Assembly: GCA_016872675.1 (NCBI GenBank)
Contig: VGZG01000004.1
Location: 1 to 64,000 of the forward strand
Reading direction: 5' to 3'
Origin: Planctomycetota bacterium
GTDB lineage: Bacteria > Planctomycetota > UBA1135 > UBA2386
Length of the DNA stretch: 64,000 nucleotides
In this document: positions 47,147-56,685 of the stretch, piece after piece
Position numbering within the stretch: position 1 is the stretch's first letter
Layout of the letters: each line of letters begins with the position of its first letter
Position numbers and translations under genes: made by a program
The notes under the pieces: model-generated
Told to the model about the DNA's origin: nothing
Databases searched by the model: none
The model's input: the letters and a program-made list of their open reading frames with translations, nothing else

Positions 47147-48565
47147 ATGAGCACCGTCGACCTCGAATCGAAGATCCCGAACAACGTCGGATTGCGCGAG
47201 AACAAGCGCCTGACCATGGCGCTGGAGAAGTGGCAGCCGAAGTTCCTCGACTGGTGGAAGAACGTCGGCCCGAGCGACTTCAACCAGAACGACATCTACC
47301 TGCGCACCGCCGTTGGCGTCGGCCAGGGCGGCTGGGCGCACTACGACTACGTGAAGATGCCGGACTACCGCTGGGGCATCTTCCTCGCGGACGGCCCCGC
47401 CGACCGCAAGATCCACTTCGGCGACATGTTGGGCGAAGCGGCATGGAAGGAGGTGCCCGGCGAGTTCCGCAACCGCCTGCGCCGCCTGATCGTCACGCAG
47501 GGCGACACTGAGCCGGCGTCGGTCGAGCAGCAGCGCCTGCTGGGCCACTGCTGCCCGTCGCTCTACGACCTGCGCTCGCTGTTCCAGGTCAACGTCGAAG
47601 AAGGCCGTCACCTGTGGGCGATGGTCTACCTGCTGCACACGCACTTCGGCGGCGACGGCCGTGACGAGGCCGACGCGATGCTGGAGCGCCACAGCGGCGA
47701 CCAGGACAACCCGCGCATCCTGCAGGCGTTCAACTACCCGGTGACCAACTGGCTGGACTTCTTCTGCTTCACGGCCTTCATGGACCGCGACGGCAAGTAC
47801 CAGCTCAGCTCGCTCGCCGAGTCGAGCTTCGACCCGCTCGCGCGCACGACGCAGTTCATGCTCGCTGAGGAGGCCTACCACCTGCAGACCGGCGAGAACG
47901 GCGTCGGCCGCATCGTCAAGCGCACCGGCGAGCTGATGGCGCAGGGCCAGAACCTGCGCAATGTCGGCGCGATCCCGCTCGAGGTCATCCAGCGCTACGT
48001 GAACTTCTGGTTCACCGGCTCGATCGACCTGTTCGGCGGCGAGGACAGCACCAACGCCGCGGAGTCGTTCGCCAACGGCCTCAAGGGCCGCTACCGCGAG
48101 AGCGACGGCATCTACAAGGACCCGAAGGCGCTCAACGCCAACTACGTCCTCGAGGTGCCGACCGAGGACGGCAAGATCAGCAAGCAGGAGATCCCGCTGC
48201 GCCGCGCCATGAACGCAGTGCTGCTCGACGCCTACATCGCCGACTGCAAGCGCATCGTCGAGCGCTGGAACCGCGACCTCGACAAGCTGGGCGTCAAGGA
48301 GCGCATCAGCCTCCCGGATCGCAAGTTCCACCGCTACCAGGGCGTCTACGCGGGCTTCCGCTTCACGCCGACCGGCGAGTTGATCGACGAGGCGACATGG
48401 ACCAAGCGCCACACCGAGTGGCTGCCGACCCAGGCCGACCGCGATTACGTCAACTCGTGCATGGTCAAGGTGACCGCGCCGGGCAAGTTCGCCAACTACA
48501 TCGCTCCGCCGCAGCACGGCGTGAACGAGAAGCCGATCGAGTTCGAGTACGTCAGGTTCCACTGA
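47147..48565 (+). CDS. boxB: Benzoyl-CoA 2,3-epoxidase subunit (diiron)
   Basis: NVGLRENKRLTMALEKWQPKFLDWW..AHYDYVKMPDYRWGIFL..VNVEEGRHLWAMVYLLHTHFG..ESSFDPLARTTQFMLAEEAYHLQTGENGV. Confidence 0.95.
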   Translation: MSTVDLESKIPNNVGLRENKRLTMALEKWQPKFLDWWKNVGPSDFNQNDIYLRTAVGVGQGGWAHYDYVKMPDYRWGIFLADGPADRKIHFGDMLGEAAWKEVPGEFRNRLRRLIVTQGDTEPASVEQQRLLGHCCPSLYDLRSLFQVNVEEGRHLWAMVYLLHTHFGGDGRDEADAMLERHSGDQDNPRILQAFNYPVTNWLDFFCFTAFMDRDGKYQLSSLAESSFDPLARTTQFMLAEEAYHLQTGENGVGRIVKRTGELMAQGQNLRNVGAIPLEVIQRYVNFWFTGSIDLFGGEDSTNAAESFANGLKGRYRESDGIYKDPKALNANYVLEVPTEDGKISKQEIPLRRAMNAVLLDAYIADCKRIVERWNRDLDKLGVKERISLPDRKFHRYQGVYAGFRFTPTGELIDEATWTKRHTEWLPTQADRDYVNSCMVKVTAPGKFANYIAPPQHGVNEKPIEFEYVRFH

Positions 48566-48635
48566 TCGGCGGCGGCCGACGATGGATCGGCGCGGCCCCG
48601 ACGCGGGCCGCGCCACCCCAGCGCCTCACACATCC

Positions 48636-48971
48636 ATGAGCAATCGACTCTGTTACGTCTGCGAAGGCGGCGACTGCACCGAGAAGGGCAGCGGCGAGGT
48701 CTTCGACCAACTGCGCGACCTGATCAAGAAGTTCGACCCGGCCGAGGAGCGCATCAAGATCCGGCGCTATCCGTGCTTTGGCGCGTGCGACCAGGGCATC
48801 AACGTCACGCTGTATCCGGACAAGATCTTCTACAGCAAGGTGACGGTCGCCGACCTGCCGGAGATCGCCGCGCACATCGAGGGCAAGGGCGAGCCGGTCG
48901 TTCGGATGACGGGCAAGTGCCAGTCCGACGTCGAACAGATCATCTGGGACATGCTCGACAGCCCGTACTGA
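48636..48971 (+). CDS. Thioredoxin-like (2Fe-2S) ferredoxin
   Basis: MSNRLCYVCEGGDCTEKGSGEVFDQLRDLI..IRRYPCFGACDQGINVTLYPDKIFYSKVTVADLPEIAAHIEGKGEPV. Confidence 0.85.
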   Translation: MSNRLCYVCEGGDCTEKGSGEVFDQLRDLIKKFDPAEERIKIRRYPCFGACDQGINVTLYPDKIFYSKVTVADLPEIAAHIEGKGEPVVRMTGKCQSDVEQIIWDMLDSPY

Positions 48972-49011
48972 TCGAACGAACCGTCGGCCCGCGCGCCGCG
49001 GGCAGCACCGG

Positions 49012-50832
49012 TCACGGCACGATGGTGACGGCCACCGGCTGGCTCCACGCCTTGATCGTGTAGTGCCACGCCGGATCGATGGTGATGCCGGCGACGTGCG
49101 TCGTCAGGCCAACGAGCCACGGCTCGTTGGGGATCGTCAGCACGCACTGCGCGATGTCGTTGCTGCCGAGCGTCGTCCAAGTCGGCGCCAGGATCGGATT
49201 GCCGGCGAGCGCGAGGTCGAAGAGAAAATCGTGGTTGAGCGGCAGCACGCGCTGGCCGCCGAGCGGGATGCCCGGTGACGTGCCGAGCGACCAGCCGAAC
49301 AAAACCTGTTTGCCGGCGTCGCCGGGCGAGACGTAGGTGTACGTCACCTGCGTGCCGATGCTGCCCGAGCCAACCTTGGTGAGCGTGGGCGTCGGCCCGG
49401 TCGGCTCCAGGAGGACGTCGAGCGGCGCGCCCTGGTCGAGCGCCCCCACCGTGACCGGCACCGACTTGCTCGCGTGCCCCGGCGCGCTGAACGTCAGCGT
49501 CCACGAGCCCGTCGGCAGCCACAGGCCGTAGCGACCGTCACGCGCGCGGCTCTTCGTCACCTCGCCGTGGTTGAGGACGCTGGGGCTGAACGTGATCGTC
49601 GCGGCGAGCGGCGCGCTGCCGAGCGCGCTGCGCACATGGCCGCGATACGCCGGCTGCCACTGCAGCAGCGCAGCGCGCACGCCCGGCCAGACCCGCGTTT
49701 CCTCGGTCACGGTCGCCGTGAACACCGGCTGAAAGTCCGTGCCGACCTCGATCAGGTACGACAGCGTGCCGCCCGAAGCGAAGTGGTCCTCCGGCGCCTC
49801 GCCCGACGCCGACGGATCGCGCGTGTCGTAGGTCATCGGCGCGCGCAGCCGGTCGCAGTACGCCTGCTGGAACGCCTGCATCGTCGGATGCACGTTCGCG
49901 CACGGCGCCCACAGCCGTAGCACGTCCTGGCCGTAGCTGTGGACATCGAGGTAGACCTCGGGCCGCAGGCGCGCGACGAAGTTGCGCATCGTCAGGGTCT
50001 CCGGCTCGCTGCCGGCGGACGGCCCGCGATACGTGTCGGAACTGGCGGTCGTCGACGCGCCGCACAGCCCCCACAGGAATGGATAGTTGCGGTTGAGGTC
50101 GACGCCGTAACTGCCGCCGTTGTTGCGCCGGTTCTTGCGCCACAGGCTGTTGACGTTCCAGACCTGGTTCACGCCGTCGGGATTGACCATCGGCACGAAC
50201 CACAGCTCCTTGCCGTCCACCAGCGCCTGGATCTGCGGATCCGTTGCGCGCTCGACGAGCACGCGCTGCATCGCGCGCACGACCATGTGGGGCGAGTTCA
50301 GTTCGCGCGCGTGGTGCTGCGCGGCCATCACGAACGCTGGCTCGTCCTCGTCGATGGCGACGTTGTCGCTGACCTTGAGCGCGAAGATCGGCCGGCCCTC
50401 GTGCGTCAGCGCGCCGCCGGGCAGCGCGCTGAGGTTGACCTTTGCCGCGTGCGCCGGAAAAGCGAGGACCAGCGCGTCGATCTCGGCTTCGATCTCGGCA
50501 ACGGTGTAGTAGCTGGCGTCCGGATCGACGCCGGCCGCCATCGCCGCCTGTTCGACGAGGTGCCACGGCCGGCCGTCGCTCACCAGCGCCGCCTGCGGCG
50601 CGATCGCCAGCAGCAGCGGCACCGCCGCCGCGTCGGCGACGACGTCGACCGGCCCGGTCGCCGACGGCGCGCCGCAGCACGCCCCGGCGACGTCGAAGTG
50701 CTGCTGCAGCAGCAGGCGCTGGCCCGGCGTCGGGTTGCGCACGAGGTAGCGCGCAGCCCCGCGTTGGGCGCTGGCGGTCGCCGCCAAGGCGACGAGGACC
50801 GCCGCGGGGAGCAGGGAGCGCGGGATGGGCAT
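49012..50832 (-). CDS. Secreted M14 family zinc carboxypeptidase
   Basis: FVMAAQHHARELNSPHMVVRAM..FVPMVNPDGVNQVW..YGVDLNRNYPFLWG..SYLIEVGTDF; signal peptide. Confidence 0.93.
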   Translation of the reverse strand: MPIPRSLLPAAVLVALAATASAQRGAARYLVRNPTPGQRLLLQQHFDVAGACCGAPSATGPVDVVADAAAVPLLLAIAPQAALVSDGRPWHLVEQAAMAAGVDPDASYYTVAEIEAEIDALVLAFPAHAAKVNLSALPGGALTHEGRPIFALKVSDNVAIDEDEPAFVMAAQHHARELNSPHMVVRAMQRVLVERATDPQIQALVDGKELWFVPMVNPDGVNQVWNVNSLWRKNRRNNGGSYGVDLNRNYPFLWGLCGASTTASSDTYRGPSAGSEPETLTMRNFVARLRPEVYLDVHSYGQDVLRLWAPCANVHPTMQAFQQAYCDRLRAPMTYDTRDPSASGEAPEDHFASGGTLSYLIEVGTDFQPVFTATVTEETRVWPGVRAALLQWQPAYRGHVRSALGSAPLAATITFSPSVLNHGEVTKSRARDGRYGLWLPTGSWTLTFSAPGHASKSVPVTVGALDQGAPLDVLLEPTGPTPTLTKVGSGSIGTQVTYTYVSPGDAGKQVLFGWSLGTSPGIPLGGQRVLPLNHDFLFDLALAGNPILAPTWTTLGSNDIAQCVLTIPNEPWLVGLTTHVAGITIDPAWHYTIKAWSQPVAVTIVP

Positions 50833-50994
50833 AGTGTGCGCATTGTGCCATGCGGGCCGCCCGGCTGGGGAGGAGCGACCAGGGCAACCGCCCCGGGGCA
50901 CGCACCCGGCGCGGTCCGGGTCGGCTGCCTGATCAGGCCGTCCGCGCGCGGGAACCGTTCGGGCTCCGCCGGCGCGCGGCGACCTGCGCCGGCG

Positions 50995-52662
50995 TCACTT
51001 GCCGCCGGACAGTTCCTTGACGAGCGCCGCTTCCTCGTAGATCACGCGCAGCGACTCAAGCATGCCGGCCGTGTGCACGCCGACGCAGCGGTTGACGCGC
51101 TCGTCGAACCAGTAGTTGCCCGGCAGCGACTCGATGTTGCCGTCGAACACGAGGCCGACGACCTTGGCGTCGCGGTCGAGGATCGGGCTGCCCGAGTTGC
51201 CGCCGATGATGTCGACCGTGCAGACGAAGTTGTACGGCGTGTCGAGGTTGAGCTTGGCCTTCTTGTCGGTCCAGTTCTTCGGTAGGTCGTACGGCGCCTT
51301 GTTGTCGAAGCCCTGGTTGCGCTCGAACAGGCCGTTGAGCGTCGTCTTCGGCGGCACCATCGTCGTGCCGGCCTCGTAGCCCTTCACCGTGCCGAAGGTG
51401 AGGCGCAGCGTGAACGTCGCGTCCGGGTAGTTGGCCGTGCCGTAGACGTCGAAGCGCGCCTGGTTGATCGTCGCCTTGGCCTCGGCGCAGACCTTGGTGC
51501 TGACCGCCTCGATCGCCGGCATCATGCGCTGCAGGTTCGGCTTCTTGCCGTGCTTCTCGCGCAGCTTGTCCATCTCGGCGGCGATGAAGTCGAACGCGGC
51601 CTTCACCTCGGGCTTGCCCGACTTGGCGATCAGCTCCTCGTCGCGCGCCTTCATCTTGGCCATCATCTCGGCCGTCTGCAGGCCGACGAGGTGGCCTTCG
51701 AAGGCCTTCAGCGAGTTGCTGGCGCCGAAGTACTGGTCGCGCAGCTCGAAGGCCTTCTTCGGGTCCTTGTCCATCGCCTTCTTCATGCTGGCGACGCGGT
51801 TCTTCAGCAGCTTGACGATCTGCGGCACCGGCAGGTCGCGCTGGAACTCCATCTCGGCGTGCGTCAGCGAGCGCTCGGTGCTGCCCGGGTGGCCGGAGAC
51901 GAACACCAGCTCGTCCGCCGCGGCGCCGTCGGCGTCGAACGGGAAGTAGAACTTCGAGCTGTCGATCGGCTTGCCGTCCTCGTAGACGCGGAAGAAGGCG
52001 CAGTCGAGGCAGTAGCGCGGATAGGTGAAGTTGTCGTAGTCGCCGCCGTAGAACGCGACCTGCTTCTCCGGCGCGAACACGAGGCGCACGTCGTCGAAGA
52101 CGTGGTAGACGTAGATGCGGAACTGGTTGCCGTCGTACAGCGTGACCAGGTCGGCGACGTGGTTCTTCTTGCCCTCGGCGGCGGCCTTGGTCATGCCCTC
52201 GACCTTCTCGCGCCACTCGTTGCCCTCCGGCGTCGTGTCGGCGGCCTTGAGCGCGAGGACCTCCTTGGTGACGTCCTTGATCTCGACCAGCTGGCGCAGC
52301 GTCAGGTCCTTGCCCGGCACTTCCTGGCCGTAGAGGCGGGCGCTGAAGCCCGGCTCGACCCAGTCCTTCTCCGGCGTCGAGACCGCCTGGATCGTCGTCA
52401 GCGCGACGTGGTGGTTGGTCATCACCAGGCCGTCAGGCGACACGAACGAGCCCGAGCCGCCGGTGTCGAAGCGCACGCTGCCCAGGCGCACGTGATCGAG
52501 CCAGTCCTTGGTCGGCTCGAAGTTGTGCTTCTCCTTCAGGACCTGCAGCGGCAGGCCGTCGAACAGCCACATGCCCTCGTCGGGGCGGGCCATCGAGGCG
52601 GGGAACGTGGCGCCCAGCGCGACGAACGCGAACGTGAACTTGGCGATCAGAATCGGGTGCAT
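50995..52662 (-). CDS. S46 family dipeptidyl-peptidase
   Basis: DEGMWLFDGLPLQVLKEKHNFEPT..GSGSFVSPDGLVMTNHHVA..FYGGDYDNFTYPRYCLDCAFFRVYEDGKP..DIIGGNSGSPILDRDAKVVGLVFDGNIESLPGNY. Confidence 0.95.
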   Translation of the reverse strand: MHPILIAKFTFAFVALGATFPASMARPDEGMWLFDGLPLQVLKEKHNFEPTKDWLDHVRLGSVRFDTGGSGSFVSPDGLVMTNHHVALTTIQAVSTPEKDWVEPGFSARLYGQEVPGKDLTLRQLVEIKDVTKEVLALKAADTTPEGNEWREKVEGMTKAAAEGKKNHVADLVTLYDGNQFRIYVYHVFDDVRLVFAPEKQVAFYGGDYDNFTYPRYCLDCAFFRVYEDGKPIDSSKFYFPFDADGAAADELVFVSGHPGSTERSLTHAEMEFQRDLPVPQIVKLLKNRVASMKKAMDKDPKKAFELRDQYFGASNSLKAFEGHLVGLQTAEMMAKMKARDEELIAKSGKPEVKAAFDFIAAEMDKLREKHGKKPNLQRMMPAIEAVSTKVCAEAKATINQARFDVYGTANYPDATFTLRLTFGTVKGYEAGTTMVPPKTTLNGLFERNQGFDNKAPYDLPKNWTDKKAKLNLDTPYNFVCTVDIIGGNSGSPILDRDAKVVGLVFDGNIESLPGNYWFDERVNRCVGVHTAGMLESLRVIYEEAALVKELSGGK

Positions 52663-52891
52663 GATTGGCTCGGAAACAGTAGCCGGCGAACGGCGGAGCG
52701 CCGGGCCGGCCGAAGATCCGTCGTGGCCGGGTCGCGCCCGCGGCCTGTCGGTCGCGGGGCGCGGCGCGGCACGGCGGCGCAGCGAGGGCGGCATCGTAAG
52801 GACGCCGCCCCGGCGTGTCACCGGCGAGCCCGCAGCCGCGGCGCCCGTCCGGACGGGCGGCGGCGACCAGCGCCTGCCGCCCGCCGATCGC

Positions 52892-54013
52892 TCACTTGCC
52901 GCCGCCCGCGCCGCCGGCAGCCAGCTTGCCGACGAGGCCCTTGGCGACCGCGGTCGCCGCGTCGCCGTCGTGGCCGCGGTAGTGGATGCGGCCCTCGCCG
53001 TCGAGGACCACGATCGTCGGCCAGCCCTGGATCGCCCAAGCCTTGGGGATCGGGCCGCGCGTGCCGTCGGGTCCGGCGTGGAAGCTGCGCCAGTTGAGCT
53101 CGTTGTCGGCGACCGCCTTCTTGGCGCGCGCGACGTCCTTGTCGCTGTTGACGCCGATCAGGGCGAACGGCTTGTCCTTCATCTCATCCACGAGCGACCG
53201 CTCGTGCGGGTACATGGCCCGGCAGGGGCCTCACCAGTCGCCCCAGAAGTCGAGGAAGACCACCTTGCCGCGGTAGTCGGAGAGCTTGAAGGCGACGCCG
53301 TCGAGGTCCGCGCCCTCGATGTCCGGCGCGACGTTGCCGGCGCCGAACTTCTCGCGCGTGTCGATGGCCTCGCGGATGCTGTCCTTGAGCTCGGCGTTGC
53401 TGGCCAGCTCGGCGGCCTTGATCAGTTCGCTCTTCGCGCCCTGGTAGAGGTCCGACTCGCGGTCGGCGGTCTCGATCGTCTTCTCGTGCTGCGCGAACAC
53501 CGCCCAGCCGCGGACGTCGGGATGCCGGCTCTTGACGAACTTCGCGGCGATCGCGGGTGCCTTGTCCTCGCCGACGATGCGCGGCAGGAAGCCGATCAGC
53601 CGGCCGACCTGCGCCGTGGCCTCGTGATCGGCGTACTTCTCGCCGAGCAGCGCGAACGACTCGGCCGCGCCAGCGCGGTCGGCGCCGATGGCCATCAGCA
53701 GGAACGGCACGGCGTCGTCGCCGTCGCTCGCCTCCTTGGCGGCGGCGAGCGCCTGCTTGCCGAGCGCGCTCGTGTCGGGGCGCATCGGCATCGCCGGGAT
53801 CGGCTTGCCGGCCTTCTTGGCCGCTTCGGCCTCGGCCATGACGGCCTTGGCCTTGGTCATATACTCGTCGATGAGCTTCTTCTGCTCGTCCTGCAGCGCG
53901 GCGTACCGCTCCGCCGCCGCCGGACTCTTCGGCGTCGGCTGCGGTGGCCGCTGCTGCGCCGCGAGGGCGCTCGCCAGCATCAGCGGCAGCGCCCACGTCG
54001 TGATCGTTCGCAT
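52892..54013 (-). CDS. Candidate selenoprotein: secreted TlpA/thioredoxin-like protein with UGPC active site (in-frame TGA at 53231..53233)
   Basis: ORFs 53231..54139 and 52892..53215 share a frame; NVAPDIEGADLDGVAFKLSDYRGKVVFLDFWGDW-[TGA]-GPCRAMYPHERSLVDEMKDKPFALIGVNSDKD; hairpin with GGTC loop 31 nt after TGA. Confidence 0.85.
53182..53199 (-). promoter_or_regulatory. Candidate bacterial SECIS element downstream of TGA 53231..53233
   Basis: Minus strand CACGAGC-GGTC-GCTCGTG, perfect 7-bp stem, 4-nt loop starting GG. Confidence 0.75.
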
Positions 54014-54033
54014 CGGGTCTCCGGGGGTTGGAC

Positions 54034-54052
54034 GCGGCGCACGCTGCGCCGC
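54034..54052. repeat. Hairpin GCGGCGCA-CGC-TGCGCCGC
   Basis: Perfect 8-bp arms in the divergent intergenic region. Confidence 0.6.
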
Positions 54053-54110
54053 GCGCGGGATCATGCCACTGCGCGGTCGCCGTAGGCAGACCGCGGCGTC
54101 CCGTTCGTGT

Positions 54111-54200
54111 CGCGGCGGTGTGTGGTGGGGCATCGTCACGCTGACGACGATCGGCTACGGCGACATGGCGCCGGTCACCGCCGCCGGCCGCGCGCTCGCG
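54111..54200 (+). pseudogene. K+ channel pore-loop (TIGYGD selectivity filter) fragment
   Basis: RGGVWWGIVTLTTIGYGDMAPVTAAGRALA in frame with the downstream NuoF-like ORF; no further channel sequence recognised. Confidence 0.6.
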
Positions 54201-55469
54201 ATGGAACGCTACCGCCGCGCCCCTACCATCCGCGCCGTGCGTCCGAACCTGCTGCTGCCCGCGCGCGCGTCGACGGGCCCCGAATCGCTCGCCGAGTACC
54301 GCGCCCGCGGCGGCTACGACGGCCTCGCCGCCGCGCGGGCCCGCGGTGTTGGCTGGCTGCGCGGCGAGGTCGCGACGGCGCAGTTGCGCGGCCGCGGCGG
54401 CGCGTCGTTCCCGACGGCGCGCAAGTGGGAGCTGGCCGCCAACGCTGCGGCCGACGCGAAGTACGTCGTCGGCAACGGCGGCGAGCACGAGCCCGGCAGC
54501 GACAAGGACAAGGTCCTGGTCGCGCGCCATCCGCACGCCGTGCTCGAAGGCCTGCTGCTCGCCGGCCTCGCCACCGGCGCGAGCAAGGGCTGGATCTACC
54601 TGATCGAGGACATGCACGGCCCGCGCGGTGCGATCGAGCGGGCGATCGCCGAGGCGCAGGCCGCCGGCCTGTTGCCGTTCGAGGTCGCGGTGCACCTCGG
54701 CCCCACCACCTACGTCGCCGGCGAAGAGACCGCGGCGCTCAACGCCATCGAGGGCAAGCCGGCGAAGCCGCGCAAGAAGCCGCCGTTCCCCGGCGAGGCC
54801 GGGCTGTTCGGCAAGCCGACGACGGTCAACAACGTCGAGACGCTGGCGCACGTTGCCTGGATCGCGCGCCACGGCGGCGCGGCGTTCGCGGCGATCGGCA
54901 CCGCCGAGAGCAAGGGCACGCTGCTGTTCACGCTGCCCGAGAGCGTGCAGCGCCCCGGCGTGCACGAGGCGCCGTTCGGGGTCACGTACCGCCAGCTGAT
55001 CGACCAGATCGGCGGCGGCCTGCGGGAGGGCCGGACCGTGCGCGGCGTGCTGCCGGCGATGTCGAGTGGCTTCCTCGGCCACGACGCGCTCGACGTGCCG
55101 ATCGCCTACGAGACGCTGCGGCCGCTCGGCAGCTCGCCGGGGTGCGGTGGCGTGCGCATCGTCGACGACCGCACGGACGTCGTCGCGCTCGCGGTCGAGA
55201 TCGCCGAGTTCTTCATGCGCGAGCAGTGCGGCCAGTGCCCGCCGTGCCGCATGGAGACGAACCAGTTCGTGCACATCCTGAAGGCCGTGCAGCAGCACAA
55301 GGGCCCGGGCTACGACGACAAGATCCGCAAGCTCGCCGAGTTCTCGCGTAAGAAGGGCTTCTGCTCGCTGATCGAGATGGCGGCCGCGCCTGTGGTCAGC
55401 GCGCTCACCGTCTTCGCCGCCGACTTCGCGGCCGCGGCCGGTCCTGGCCAGCGGAGCGGCGCATCGTGA
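54201..55469 (+). CDS. NADH:quinone oxidoreductase subunit F-like flavoprotein
   Basis: LRGRGGASFPTARKWELAAN..YVVGNGGEHEPGSDKDK..YVAGEETAALNAIEGKPAKPRKKPPFPGEAGLFGKPTTVNNVETLAHV..EQCGQCPPCRMET; start ATG 54201 or GTG 54237. Confidence 0.9.
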   Translation: MERYRRAPTIRAVRPNLLLPARASTGPESLAEYRARGGYDGLAAARARGVGWLRGEVATAQLRGRGGASFPTARKWELAANAAADAKYVVGNGGEHEPGSDKDKVLVARHPHAVLEGLLLAGLATGASKGWIYLIEDMHGPRGAIERAIAEAQAAGLLPFEVAVHLGPTTYVAGEETAALNAIEGKPAKPRKKPPFPGEAGLFGKPTTVNNVETLAHVAWIARHGGAAFAAIGTAESKGTLLFTLPESVQRPGVHEAPFGVTYRQLIDQIGGGLREGRTVRGVLPAMSSGFLGHDALDVPIAYETLRPLGSSPGCGGVRIVDDRTDVVALAVEIAEFFMREQCGQCPPCRMETNQFVHILKAVQQHKGPGYDDKIRKLAEFSRKKGFCSLIEMAAAPVVSALTVFAADFAAAAGPGQRSGAS

Positions 55470-56617
55470 CCCTGCGCTACTACTACGCCGCCTGCACGCT
55501 GGGGCTGGAAGGCGCGCTCGCCGACGAACTGCGCGCGCTGGGCGCTGGCGACGTCGAACAACGCCGCGGCGGCTGCGCCTTCACCGGCGACCTCACAATG
55601 GGCTACGCGGCGTGCCTGTGGCTGCGCTCGGCGGTGCGCGTGCAGGAGGAGCTGATCCGCGGCCCGGCGCACGACCGCGACGAGCTGTACAAGCTCGCCA
55701 AGGAGGTCGACTGGACGCAGAGCATCACCTACCTGCAGACGCTCGCCGTCGACGGCTCGGTGCGCGACAGCTTCGCCAACGACACGCGCTTCCCGGGGCT
55801 CGTCGTCAAGGACGCCATCTGCGACCAGATGCGCGACCGCTTCGGCAAGCGGCCCAACGTCGAGAAGGACCGCCCCGACCTGCCGGTCAAGCTCGTGCTG
55901 CAGGGCAACGAGGCGATCCTCTACCGCGAGCTCGGCGGCGCGCCGCTGCACAAACGCGGCTACCGCGAGATCCAGCACAAGAGCCCGCTCAACGAGGCGA
56001 CCGCGGCGGGCCTGCTGCTGCTGACCGGCTGGAACCGGCAGACGCCGCTGTGCGACCCGATGTGCGGCTCGGCGACCTTCCTGGTCGAGGCGGCGTGGCT
56101 GGCGACCGACCGCGCGCCAGGCCTCGGCCGCAGCTTCGCGTTCGAACGCTGGAAGGACGTCGACGTCGACGCGTGGCGCAAGCTGTTCGACGACGCCGAG
56201 GCGCGGGCCCAGCGCGGCGCCAGCAAGCTGCCGCCGATCTGCGGCAACGACCGGCACCCTGGCGCCATCGCCATCGCGCGGCAAGCGCTGACCGCCGCCG
56301 GCCTCGCCGACCGCATCGAAGTGCACCAAAGCGACGTCGCCGAGTTCGTGCCGCCGACGCGGCCCGAGATGGTCGTGACCAACCCGCCGTACGGCGACCG
56401 CCTGCAGAGCGACCCCGTGGCGCTCGAACAGAGCTGGTCAGCGCTCGGCCGCTTCCTGCACACGCAGTGCCAGGGTGCTACGGCGTGGGCGCTGTGCGGC
56501 AACGCCGACGTCACGCGGTTCCTGGGACTGCGCGCGACGGAGAAGCTGCCGGTGAAGAACGGGCCGATCGACTGCCGGTGGTTGAAGTACGAGGTCGACG
56601 CGCGGGTGCGGGAGTAG
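55466..56617 (+). CDS. THUMP-domain class I SAM-dependent RNA methyltransferase (RlmL-like)
   Basis: TLGLEGALADELRALGA..LPVKLVLQGNEAILYRELGGAPLHKRGYR..PLNEATAAGLLLLTGW..LCDPMCGSATFLVEAAW..VVTNPPYGDRL. Confidence 0.92.
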   Translation: MTLRYYYAACTLGLEGALADELRALGAGDVEQRRGGCAFTGDLTMGYAACLWLRSAVRVQEELIRGPAHDRDELYKLAKEVDWTQSITYLQTLAVDGSVRDSFANDTRFPGLVVKDAICDQMRDRFGKRPNVEKDRPDLPVKLVLQGNEAILYRELGGAPLHKRGYREIQHKSPLNEATAAGLLLLTGWNRQTPLCDPMCGSATFLVEAAWLATDRAPGLGRSFAFERWKDVDVDAWRKLFDDAEARAQRGASKLPPICGNDRHPGAIAIARQALTAAGLADRIEVHQSDVAEFVPPTRPEMVVTNPPYGDRLQSDPVALEQSWSALGRFLHTQCQGATAWALCGNADVTRFLGLRATEKLPVKNGPIDCRWLKYEVDARVRE

Positions 56618-56685
56618 CGGGCGGGGCGAAGGGCGGCGGGACGATGGCGACGACGACGGCGGCGGTCGTTCGGACCGTCTCACGG

